From Calendula officinalis (Eukaryota; Streptophyta; Magnoliopsida; Asterales; Asteraceae), in NCBI GenBank assembly GCA_963853835.1, contig OY970832.1, positions 5,972,001 through 6,036,000 on the forward strand: a stretch of 64,000 nucleotides of DNA, given 5' to 3'. Every line of letters begins with the position of its first letter. The first letter of the stretch is position 1. Made by a program: the position numbers and the translations under genes. The notes beneath the pieces are model-generated. The model was not told where the DNA came from. It searched no databases and was given only the letters and a program-made list of their open reading frames with translations. Positions 1-9,607 of this stretch are shown here, piece after piece.

Positions 1-15
1 TTGGGACGGAGGGAG
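1..15. mobile_element. Right end of a Stowaway-type MITE, cut by the window edge
   Basis: The first 15 bases end in GGGACGGAGGGAG followed by TA. This is the inverted complement of the CTCCCTCCGTCCC terminus seen in the full-length elements at 380-640 and 59526-59791. It would lie in intron 1 of the adjoining P450 gene. Confidence 0.75.
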
Positions 16-47
16 TATAATGTTTTTAGCAATAAAAGAAAAGAAAC

Positions 48-265
48 CTTGTTTGACGTTTGGAGAAGAAGGTGTTGGGATTTTGAGTGTAGAGGTTGAT
101 GGTTTCACCGATGTAAGGCCAACCCATTGAACCGGGTGGTAGCCGCCGGTTCCCATTGTTGATGATCAGCCCACAAAGCCACTCTAAGAAATCACTCACC
201 AACAACAGCGACGCTAGAATCGGAGAGACAAGGAAATGAAGCGGTGGTAGAAGAGCAGACGTCAT
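48..265 (-). CDS. CYP707A: Cytochrome P450, CYP707A-type (ABA 8'-hydroxylase), exon 1 only
   Basis: Exon 1 of a microsomal P450 of the CYP85 clan. The only in-frame ATG is at 265. A hydrophobic N-terminal anchor (LHFLVSPILASLLLVSDFLEW) is followed by the Pro-rich hinge RRLPPGSMGWPYIGET, then NLYTQNPNTFFSKRQT. LPPG.MGWP.(V/I)GET plus LY.Q.PN.FF..KQ is characteristic of CYP707A, the family that hydroxylates abscisic acid at C-8'. The exon ends at a clean AAG|GTTTCT donor (48/47); the rest lies beyond the left edge. Neighbouring laccase and PWI genes fit the Arabidopsis CYP707A2 neighbourhood as I recall it, which supports an A2-like identity. Another CYP85-clan family is possible because the haem-binding half is not visible. 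Confidence 0.8.
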
Positions 266-368
266 CTTTACGGTGGTGATTGTACGGTGGCCGGAGATAA
301 AATCTGGCAACGACTATTAGTTTCTGCGTTTGACAAGGTGGTGGTACTGAAAAAAGGGGAGGGATGGA

Positions 369-376
369 TTTATATA
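369..376 (-). promoter_or_regulatory. Putative TATA box of the CYP707A-type gene
   Basis: TATATAAA on the minus strand, about 104 bp upstream of the ATG at 265. The end of the Stowaway element at 380-640 lies only a few bases upstream, so everything upstream of the core promoter is transposon sequence. Confidence 0.55.
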
Positions 377-379
377 GTA

Positions 380-640
380 CTCCCTCCGTCCCTAAATAAA
401 ATTCCCATTTCACCTTCAAGTTTTGTCCCTAAATAAAGTTCCAATTTCTAAAACTTAAAGGACCCACTTAATATAATAATATTATTACCAATACTTTCAC
501 CACTAACTATCTCTTAAAACACTTTCTCTCTCCAATCAAACCTATTTTATTCAAAAGTAATACCAAATATCCCACCACTAACTATCTCCTAAAATGTTGT
601 GCCCAATATAAATGGGAACTTTATTTAGGGACGGAAGGAG
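380..640. mobile_element. Stowaway-type MITE (CTCCCTCCGTCCC family), 261 bp
   Basis: Termini CTCCCTCCGTCCCTAAAT and ATTTAGGGACGGAAGGAG are inverted copies. They are bounded by TA at 378-379 and 641-642, the Tc1/mariner-type target duplication. There is no coding capacity. It sits in the promoter of the P450 gene. Confidence 0.9.
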
Positions 641-1028
641 TATGTTGAAGCTTGAAGGGGTGAGGAGGGATGGGTGGGTGGTGGGCCATGGTGTGCAGGG
701 ACAGGTGTCACTAAACTACGAGGACATCTCATCACTTACACAAAGTCATTAATTGTCATTTCACCTAAAATATCGTAAACACATAAATCCGCAATAATAT
801 TTATAGGGAAATGATATTTATTCTTACAATTTATTTTTTACTTATTTTATTACTCATTTAATATGATAACATGTGTTATTTATTAATTTTCTTTAATAAT
901 ACTATTATTATCTTTTGATTTTGACACATAACTTGATCTAATTAGTATGAATAAATGACAGTAGTGTTCGTACAGTGTGTACAAACATAAAAAAATCTGG
1001 TGTAAAAATTAATTCCTTTTTTTATTAT
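641..1028. other. AT-rich intergenic stretch, no gene seen
   Basis: No coding region, RNA gene or clear repeat is visible. Presumed distal promoter of the P450 gene. Confidence 0.5.
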
Positions 1029-1195
1029 TCTTCATCCGATTCAAAAAAAGTGATACATTATTTGTTTCACAAATTTTTAAGCAAAAGATTATAATGGGGA
1101 TTATATTAGATTAACTTGGATAGATAGTAGGAAATGAGTCTCACACCTTTAAAATAAAGTGTGGTTAGTAATGTTTGAAAATAAAAGTATTTTTT
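1029..1195. repeat. Decayed Stowaway relic (GATTCAAAATAAGTGATAC family)
   Basis: TTCATCCGATTCAAAAAAAGTGATACA, then GCAAAAGATTATAATG and GTTTGAAAATAAAAGTA, follow the order seen in intact elements such as 3407-3718. The right terminus is lost. Confidence 0.55.
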
Positions 1196-1338
1196 GATGT
1201 TTAGTGATGTTTTCTCTCCTGGTAAAACACGTGACAAACGCGACTAAACCCACGTTAGGGGTGATCAAACTCGCGACCAAAATGTTTTCTTAATAATAAA
1301 TTAAAATTTTATTAATAAATATATTATCTATTATAATA

Positions 1339-1532
1339 CCACATCCGTCCCAAATTTATTGTCCACTAAAAAAACACACAACTTAAGAAAATGCATTAAT
1401 TACATTATTTCACCAATAAAATATTCTCTTTCCCACTTAAATGGTTTTTGATTGGTTGAAACTTAGGAGTAGACAGTCATTTTGGGACAAATCAATATAG
1501 AAATGTAGACAATTAAAATGAAACGGAAAGAG
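1339..1532. mobile_element. Short Stowaway-like MITE, about 194 bp
   Basis: The left end, CCACATCCGTCCCAAATTTATTGTC, and the right end, GACAATTAAAATGAAACGGAAAGAG, are degenerate inverted copies with TA on both sides. It is a diverged copy of the CTCCCTCCGTCCC family. Confidence 0.6.
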
Positions 1533-1540
1533 TATATAAT

Positions 1541-1663
1541 AAAGAAGAAGAGCACTAAAACATAGAAAGAAAATAAAAGAAGAGAAAACAAGGAATGAAG
1601 AAAGAACACAAAAAAAGCTGAGAAAAAAAGATAAAGAAAAAGAAAGGAAGAAGGAAGAGGTGA
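1541..1663. other. Purine-only-like tract (A/G-rich on the plus strand)
   Basis: About 120 bp is almost entirely A and G on the plus strand (AAAGAAGAAGAG, GAAAGGAAGAAGGAAGAGG). The open frames here are low-complexity artefacts. Confidence 0.6.
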
Positions 1664-1925
1664 CCAAAAGAAGTGGTTGCGACCAAATAGCTCATAGGAC
1701 GCTTCGAAGATGACCCGCATAAGAGGAATGATGTGTTGCTTTCCTCTGCGAAGGGTTGTGTATGGGGTGTACGGTCAGGGGCGTCTCCGAGATTTTAATG
1801 GTTCTGTGCAAATTGATAAAAATGGGCCTCCTTAGTACAATATTTATATAAAAAAATTAGGATTAAGATTTCTAATTTTTTTTCTGTTAAATTAATAAAC
1901 TGGCTTAAAATTCTAAGATTATATA

Positions 1926-2237
1926 CTACCTTCGTATCAAAATAAGTGATACATTTGAGAAATTGCGATTTTTGAGGCAAAAGATTGGAAAGTGATTTAA
2001 AATAGTATAAAGTGGATAGTTAGTGGATAATGGGACCCACTTCTTTTGGATGTAGTGAAATTAATGATGTTTAAAAGTAAAAGTAAGGGTAAAAGAGTAA
2101 TTTTACTTTATTAAAGTAGATAGTTAGTGGAGAAGGGTCCCACTTTTTTGCCAAATAAGGAAAAATTTTGAAGTGTATCACTTATTTTGTTCCACCCCTT
2201 TTAGGAAAGTGTATCACTTATTTTGATACGGAGGTAG
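1926..2237. mobile_element. Stowaway-type MITE, first copy of a tandem pair
   Basis: 312 bp from CTACCTTCGTATCAAAAT to ATTTTGATACGGAGGTAG, with TA on both sides. The right end carries two successive copies of the terminal motif GTGTATCACTTATTTTG, the inner one followed by TTCCACCCC. Confidence 0.9.
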
Positions 2238-2250
2238 TATAAAAGATATA

Positions 2251-2563
2251 CTACCTCCGTATCAAAATAAGTGATACATTTGGGAAATTGCGGTTTTTGA
2301 GGCAAAAGATTGGAAAGTGATTTAAAATAGTATAAAGTGGATAGTTAGTGGATAATGGGACCCACTTCTTTTGGATGTAGTGAAATTAATGATGTTTAAA
2401 AGTAAAAGTAAGGGTAAAAGAGTAATTTTATTTTATTAAAGTAGATAGTTAGTGGACAAGGGGTCTCACTTTTTTGCCAAATATGGAAAGATTTTGAAGT
2501 GTATCACTTATTTTGTTCCACCCCTTTTAGGAAAGTGTATCACTTATTTTGATACGGAGGTAG
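2251..2563. mobile_element. Stowaway-type MITE, second copy of a tandem pair
   Basis: 313 bp, nearly identical to the element 13 bp to its left and in the same orientation. Only a handful of substitutions are visible by eye. TA flanks both ends (2249-2250, 2564-2565). Confidence 0.9.
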
Positions 2564-2565
2564 TA

Positions 2566-3406
2566 TATATTTATAAATTGAGCCCATATAAAAAATAGAC
2601 CATGTACAGCTGCACCTCCTATACCTTTTCAAAGACACCATCGCACCCCTTATGGGTAGTCCAAAGGGATTGAAACGATAATATTGAGGGACTGAAAATG
2701 GCAATCGAGTTGTATATTGATGAAATATTTTCCCCAAATATTTGTAGCCATTGATCAAAACTTATCGAATGGTTCAAAGTAATCCACATGGTCTTTCCAA
2801 ATTTTATGATATTTACGAATCTCTCTTATATAAAGAGATAATTGAAAAGGTGTCAGAACCCGAAAGAGTTCAAATTCAATTTGTTGTGTTTCATTGGTTA
2901 AGAACCACATCATGTCATTTTACTTAATTATAAAAGCTATGCTTTGTAATTAAAAATGTAAAGCAAACTTGAACTTCAAGTTCAAACATTACTTTAACCT
3001 TAAACGGTCCATACGTGTCACTTTGCTATTAAACTTTGACAAATATTACTTTCCTAAAACGGCAAGAGTTAGTGAGATCTATAATAAGCACGATTCTCTA
3101 ACATGTGCCAGATATTTGGCAACCTTTTGTGAAATTAATTAATTAAGCATTTCTTTGATGACTCGATACCAATTTATCGTACCATATATAATATTGTCAA
3201 TGATAAATAGTATGTCCTTTTTTTGTTGGATGTGGTATACATGTTGGTAATATATACGACCTAATCATTGTTGTGATTATTTTTGAAGTTTGTTGTGATT
3301 GTTTTTGAAGTTTTCCTCAACCATGTGGTAAATAGTTGGATGTGGTACACACTTGATCAGGGGTGTATTTACTGTGTATCACAAGGAAGCTTATGCAACC
3401 ATTATA
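2566..3406. other. Intergenic stretch, no gene seen
   Basis: AT-rich with no recognisable coding region. A 72-codon open frame on the minus strand (2540-2758) overlaps a MITE end and matches nothing I recognise. Confidence 0.5.
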
Positions 3407-3718
3407 CTTCCTCCGATTCAAAATAAGTGATACACTTTCCTTTTTGGGATGATTCAAAATAAGTGATACACTTTAAAAAGTTTTCTTATTTGGCAAAAAA
3501 ATGGGACCCACAACCACTAACTATCTACTTTAATAAAGTGAAATGACCCCTTTACCCTTACTTTTTACTTTTAAACATCATTAACCTTATTTTATTCAAA
3601 AGATGTGGGACACATTCCCCACTAACCATCTAATTAATCTAATTTAATTATCATTATAATCTTTTGCCTTAAAAATCGTGAAACCTCAAGTGTATCACTT
3701 ATTTTGAATCGGAGGAAG
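3407..3718. mobile_element. Stowaway-type MITE (CTTCCTCCGATTC family), 312 bp
   Basis: Begins CTTCCTCCGATTCAAAAT, ends ATTTTGAATCGGAGGAAG, with TA on both sides. The left end carries the terminal AAAATAAGTGATACACTTT motif twice. Confidence 0.9.
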
Positions 3719-3720
3719 TA

Positions 3721-4208
3721 TTTTTTTTGAATAGTTTTAAAATATGTTTTAAAAAATAATTTTTTAGTGTAGGTAATAATGATAAAAGGCTTGAAAGATT
3801 AATGACTGATTTATTTCAGTCAATAAGGGGGTTCAGAATCAGATTAGTTAAAATAAGGTCAAAAAAATGTCAAAATGTAAGTCACTAAAAGTCAAGATAA
3901 ATGATTTTAGATGTTGTTTTTTCTTGTTATAATAGCGATTAGAACAATTAAAGATTACAATATACAGATAAAAGTAACTTGATCTATTCGTAGTGATGCT
4001 GTAAACATTTAAACAAATATCCTTATATTTCACAAAACAAATTAAAACATTGAATTGGGGATTTGAGCAAATTTCAAAATCCCATATACCAAAAACGCCA
4101 TTGAAACAATCACTCACAAATATATATAACTTATAAAGAACTCGAAAAACAAAAGACTCATCGAGTCAAAATCAACACTTCGGGTATCAAACAAAGTCAA
4201 AGTCAAGG
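3721..4208. other. Laccase downstream region, no gene seen
   Basis: AT-rich sequence downstream of the laccase stop codon on the minus strand. It probably contains the 3' UTR. No polyadenylation signal could be assigned. Confidence 0.4.
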
Positions 4209-6447
4209 TCAACATTTTGGAAGATCAGAAGGTGGTGGAGGCAACTTCTGATTCGGAAGCTTTCCATCCATGACAGCCCATGCCATTTTCAACCCCCAAC
4301 TCAAATGAATCTCAATATGACAATGCATAAACCACACCCCCGGATTATCAGCCCGAAACCGAACCGCCACCCAACCGCCAGCTGGCACACCAACCGTGTT
4401 CCTTTCAACCGGGTCAACGAGATTAAAGTTAGCCGGGTCAGTACCCGAATTAAAGTTCCCGGTCCCTTGCCCGACAACATAAAAGTTAACCCCGTGTAAG
4501 TGAAGCGGGTGGTTTTCCGCCCCTTGAATACTAGTCCCTTGCATCACAAGCTCCACAGTGGTGTTGTACGGTAGCACCACCAGTTTTGTACCATGGGTAA
4601 CCATGGTGTTGTTAGGTGGAGTACCCGTGTAATTGAATTGGTTAAGCGGGAATGTCGGGAAATTGGTGGTGAAAAGCCCGTTTGATTGCCCGAAGTATCG
4701 GGCTTGAAGAAGTGCGGTTGTTGGTAATGTGAAGGAAACGTTGTTAATCGAGGCTGAAAATTTGGTTCCATTTGGTCCTTGGCATGTTTGGTTTTTCGGG
4801 CACGGGTCAGTCCCGAGCCCGACCGTGAAAAAGTACCGGTTTTGAACCGTTTGTGGTACCTTTACCAAATTTCCAAAACTACGGAATTTGTTCGTCCAAT
4901 TTGCAACGTATGAAGTTGCATTAATAGCGGGTAGTGTAGGTAAAGCAAGGCCTTTAATGGAGATATTTGAGAATGGTACTAGATTATTATTGTTGTATTC
5001 GAGAACACCAACAACGGTGGTGTTATCGAATGTTCCAGAAGCGGCGGTTGAATAGGGTCGGGCCGCCATTAAGAATTTGGTGTTGGTGGTGATGTTTTTG
5101 GTCTTGAGGAGAACATTGGTTGTTTGGCCCGGTGTGATGTAGATTGTATCGGTTTCGAATGGTTTCACGTAACTTGCATCGGCATCGACTATTGTAAATG
5201 TATGGTTCGTGATTTTGAAAAAGAGCTCATCATTCAGGGCAGCGTTGATCAAACGAAGGAGGTAGGTTTTCCCGGGCTTCACCTTAAGTAGAAAAGTTTC
5301 TGCACATAGATTAAAGTTATTTCAATATCAACAAAGTAAAATGATGTAAACTAAATGTGACAAAACAGGTCAAGCAGGTTGGATAACAGGTCAAAACAAA
5401 TCAAGTCGGGTTGGTTAGGCCCAAAAAAACATTTTGTGCATAAAATTCTTCTTCTTTATAATTTATAATTAACTAGTATGACTGAAAAGTTGTATAAATT
5501 CATAACTAGTATGACTGAAAAGTTGTAGATGAGAATTTAAAGAAATAGTAACCTTTTGGTGAAGAACAATTGTATAACGGGCCAGGTAATCCATTAATAG
5601 TATAAGCATCTGAATTGTTTGGGCCAGCTCCGGTCTGAAGGGCCTGATTGATCACGGCTTCTGTATCACTCTTCCACCACTCTCCTATTAATCAAAACGA
5701 CATAGTTTACTATAAGAAAACCACCATTGACCCGTATATTAAAGCAACAAGGTTCAACATTTTACCAAACATAATTGGGACTTCCTTGTAAGGCTTCACA
5801 AAAGGGTATGAAGTGTTAAGCCTAGGGAGAATGACAATCGGGCCATAGAGGGTTGCCCTAATCCAAGAGACATGGGCGTGGTACCAAAGTGTTCCCGTCT
5901 GTCCAATAATTGTAAAGTTGTAAACGTACGATTGGCCCGCTTGAATCGGGCATTGTGTTATGTACGCGGGCCCATCAGCCCATCCACTCCGAAGTTGTCG
6001 AATTCCATGCCTGCCCTCATCAAACAACAATATTTAACACTTGTTCATTAATGTTGAATTGTTTTTTTTATTCTTTAAAATGTAAAATAAATATGTACCA
6101 ATGGATAGTGATATTGTTTGAGACATGATTGACAACTTTTATCACCAATCGGTCGCCTTCCCTAGCAATAATCCTTGGGCCGGGAAATTTCCCATTGACG
6201 GTTATAATGCTTTTCGTTTGACACAATCTCGTCACATTTTGCATCCGAATCTGAAAACGTCATGTACACTTTTTTAATAAAACAAACCGAAAATGCTATA
6301 ATTCATATATACCGAAAAACTTACGTTAAACTTATAGTGTCGCGTAACGGGTGAGGCAGCATGTTTCGCTATTGCAAGGTCAGGGTACAAGCAAACAAAA
6401 CATGAGATGATGAAAAAACCAGCCAAAAAGGTTGAAGGCAGACCCAT
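4209..6447 (-). CDS. Laccase (plant multicopper oxidase, LAC2/LAC17-like), complete, five exons
   Basis: Secreted multicopper oxidase expected to oxidise monolignols and other phenols in the cell wall. Exons on the minus strand: 6447-6325, 6250-6099, 6010-5766, 5684-5553 and 5299-4209. All introns are GT-AG and phases match, giving 1743 nt (580 aa). The N-terminus MGLPSTFLAGFFIISCFVCL is a signal peptide, probably cleaved after ...DLAIA. All four copper-ligand blocks are present: HWHGIRQL (across the exon 2/3 junction), WYHAHVSW, HPLHLHG and HCHIEIHLSWGL. Many N-x-S/T sites fit an apoplastic glycoprotein. The C-terminus NQKLPPPPSDLPKC resembles the LAC2/LAC17 group, but paralogue assignment is inference. 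No inactivating lesion was seen. Confidence 0.95.
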
Positions 6448-6515
6448 TTTTGGATTGTTTGTATTGCTTTAAGTGGTAATTGGAATGATGGTTATAACAT
6501 TTGGAGATTAGTGGT

Positions 6516-6522
6516 TTATATA
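6516..6522 (-). promoter_or_regulatory. Putative TATA box of the laccase gene
   Basis: TATATAA on the minus strand, about 70 bp upstream of the laccase ATG at 6447, leaving a 5' UTR of roughly 40 nt. Confidence 0.6.
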
Positions 6523-8610
6523 GGGATGTATTTGTATATGTATGTATAATTGTGAAGAACACAAATTTACCTACTGCATGTGGCCCAATGAGCATGGAGT
6601 GGTGTTAAAGTCAATTTATCTGATTTTGACTTATTCTGTTGTTGTCAACTCCTCTAATTTGGGTATGCCTAGGTTAACTTTGTTTAGGATTTTGGAGGGG
6701 CACATTTTCTTGTTATGGGTGTCATCGATCCTTCTTGAAACTTTTTTTGCATTATACTTGTTGGTTGTATAAATAAGACAATTTCAATAAATTATACTTC
6801 CTTCAATGCAAAATAAGTATTGATAAAAAATAAAGATTAAAAATACATATTTGGGGTTCAACCGTTAATCTTGTTAACCAAGACAATAATTAATATTAGA
6901 GGTGATTTTTACACCATATTTTAAATCAATTTATTACAATAAGTGTTTTATATGTTTGTACAGTTTGTAGAAATACTTGTATATTGTGGTAGATGTATCA
7001 AAATATGCGGTATGAAAATTAATTCCTAGTTAGATTTGTTAATCTATCAAATCTTTTTGTTAGAGAAGGCATGCTAGATCAGCTCCAATGATGAAAGCTG
7101 TAGGGTTATACTGGTTAGGTTGTGATGGTACAGATTCAACCAAATAGGGTCCTTAACAACTTCCAATCCAATGGACAAAGAATACGACGTCGTACCCACC
7201 TTCCTTCCAAGCAAAATTAACAAATCATGATATGGATTACTAATATGTAACATTTAAACACTCGGATAAAATTCCAGAATAGCCTAGTCCAACGATACAA
7301 ACACACCGGAAGTTATACATTACTCTAGATTTGAAGGATTGTGAAACCGAGTTATACTTTTCATTCAGATTGATTCAAATGTTTATTAACTTTTTATTTC
7401 ATATTAAAACACAAAAAACTTTGATTTTACTTTTGTTATCCGGAATGGGCGAAATTAAAATGTACTCCGTAATTTATACAGTATGTTAGTTGAGATTCAA
7501 AACGGGGAAATATGAGAAATAACGAATTAGTTAAAGTCATTTAAAAAAAATCATTTTTTATAATAATAGTTATAAAAAATCGATTTTAATATTTTACAAC
7601 CACCTCTTATTGTGACAAACTGTTTTCACATTTCAGACATAAATTAATTAAAAAGCAAACAACATCTTAATCCAAATGTTAGATTTTGAGTTTTTTTTAA
7701 CACGTTAATTAAAAAGCAAACAACATCTTAATCCAAATGTTAGATTTTGAGTTTTTTTTAACACGTGCTTGTGGAACAACCAAATCAGAACCCGTACTAA
7801 AACTTACCCATTTTAACTTTAAGCCCCATTTGACCTATTAGTCAACCCGCCGAAGTTGTGCATGATCTAATGATTATTCTTGAAGGATAGGAAGGCCAGG
7901 TAATGTAAGGTAAACACATCCCTACACAATGAGTGAACAAATCCAGCCAAAAGTAAACAAATCAATAAAACTCTGTTTTTGATTAAATGAGCAGTCAAAG
8001 TCGAAATGAAATACACACAATATAATAATCATAATATAATCAGAATGCATCAATCGGCGCGCATATACAAAATCAGATATGTTCGTATTACCACCAAATA
8101 TATATACGGAAACTACTAATAAAGCTCTTAAGATAGTTTGTGGGCAAGTTTTCGTTCTGTAAACATACTCTAAGGTGCCAATTGGTTTGCTGGAAATGAA
8201 TGGAATCTGAGGGAATTAAAATTTAATTTGACCACATTCTAGTGTTTGGTTAAAAAAGCAAGAAATTGGACATGCCTGCTACACACTGTATACCAACTAT
8301 GAAGTATTAGCTTGTCGCTTGCTTGTTTTGACCATCTTCTTAGCAAGGTCTCCATTTCCCTTAAAATAAATCTTGCATCTTCGCATACTTCCACAATATT
8401 TTATTGAAGTTGTTCTACAAGCTTAACTTTTGAATTTTGGTAGTTGATCCTATTAATAGAAAACAATTATTTGGACTAAAAGAAGACATATAAACAAGTA
8501 ATGTGGCGTTTAGTTCTTTAAAGAGATTATTTACATCGTAAAGTTTCATTATGATTAAACAAAACAATTAAACTTGGTAGTGGTGCAGGTTGCTAACATG
8601 TGAACCATTT
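6523..8610. other. Intergenic stretch between laccase and copia element, no gene seen
   Basis: About 2 kb of AT-rich DNA. It contains a Stowaway terminus relic near 6793-6830 (TACTTCCTTCAATGCAAAAT) and the perfect 61-bp duplication at 7644-7765. No coding sequence or RNA gene was recognised. Confidence 0.5.
7644..7765 (+). repeat. Perfect tandem duplication, 2 x 61 bp
   Basis: Units 7644-7704 and 7705-7765 are identical by eye, each beginning TTAATTAAAAAGCAAAC and ending TTTTTTTTAACACG. The lack of differences suggests a recent duplication. Confidence 0.9.
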
Positions 8611-8740
8611 GTCAGTTATGTGATGGATGTAACTGTCATATCACATAAATTAGGGATTGTGGATTTTTCCTGTATCTTGTCATTACGTATTCTCACACTA
8701 CAAACACCAAATCAATTGTGAGAAATCCCTCCATCAGATC
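8611..8740 (+). repeat. Copia left LTR, first fragment
   Basis: Matches 24723-24852 of the right LTR with three visible substitutions. Interrupted at AGATC/GGATC by the gypsy element; the LTR resumes at 19088. Confidence 0.9.
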
Positions 8741-9325
8741 TGTTGCATCCTGATTTCGAGAGCCTCGGACCGAACGGTTTGCTGTGCTGTGTACCTGAAA
8801 TCACGAACAACCCTAAGTCAGAAGTCCTCCGGAAGGGATTTCCGGGAGGACACTCCGAAGCTTAAGTAAGTTAATATGATCGACGTAAGGTCGTATATGG
8901 ATAGAAAGGAGGAATTATAGGTAAGAGTAATAAATGATAGTGTATTCAATGCTTCCTTCGTTGGAGCTTGATCTCTATTTATGGACCTGTTTCTTGAGCG
9001 GGAAAGAGAACAAGTCTTAGGAGCGGGAAAACGGGATATAACCTTTGGTCCGTATCTCTTATTAACCTCCGGTCCTTCGCCAATGACCAGTCTGTGCCTG
9101 CCGGATAATAGCACCGGTCATATTCAGACCTTGACTTCATTTAATGCTAGCATGGCTCGAAGATAACTTTTCCCCAAAATCCGGCCACGCTTTGACAGGG
9201 CCTTTGGGACTTGTAATCTAATGATGACTATCCTTAGCTTCCTGTTTTGGGTAGTACGCAGGTCGCTTCGTTCATGCGACCTTTCGGACGTCCGGTCGTT
9301 AATGGGTTCGTCCCATACCTCATTA
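8741..9325 (-). repeat. Gypsy 3' LTR (585 bp)
   Basis: Begins TGTTGCATCC and ends CCATACCTCATTA on the plus strand. It carries 17 bp (around TCCTTAGCTTCCTGTTT) absent from the 5' LTR. The purine stretch TCTAGGGGACT (minus strand, 9335-9325) lies just inside as a candidate polypurine tract. Confidence 0.9.
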
Positions 9326-9607
9326 AGTCCCCTAGATTAGAAGCCAATTAAATATTCGAGTTAGTTGGTTCTAATTTAATCTTTCGTCGTTCTGTTCGGT
9401 CTGTTGAGGAATTTCAACCGTTTCGAAAATAGTTACCGTTATCCTAAAATATTACCGTTATCTGTCACTTCCAACTTAAAGTCCTTTGGTATTCCCTTCC
9501 TACTTATACGTACTATGGGTCGCTTGCTTCTTTTCATCGCCTTCTTTAACCGTTTCCTCCCTTCCCTTTCTTGACCCCCTATCTTTGTTCGTAATTTTGC
9601 TGCCATT

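Noticed and set aside
1437..1720. Two Phe/Leu/Ser-rich minus-strand frames that look like membrane proteins
   Set aside because: They are the complement of a purine-rich tract; hydrophobicity is a by-product of TTC/TTT codons.
1776..1830. CAGGGGCGTCTCC near 1776 as the start of a hAT element
   Set aside because: The motif resembles a common hAT terminus, but no matching right end or 8-bp duplication could be found.
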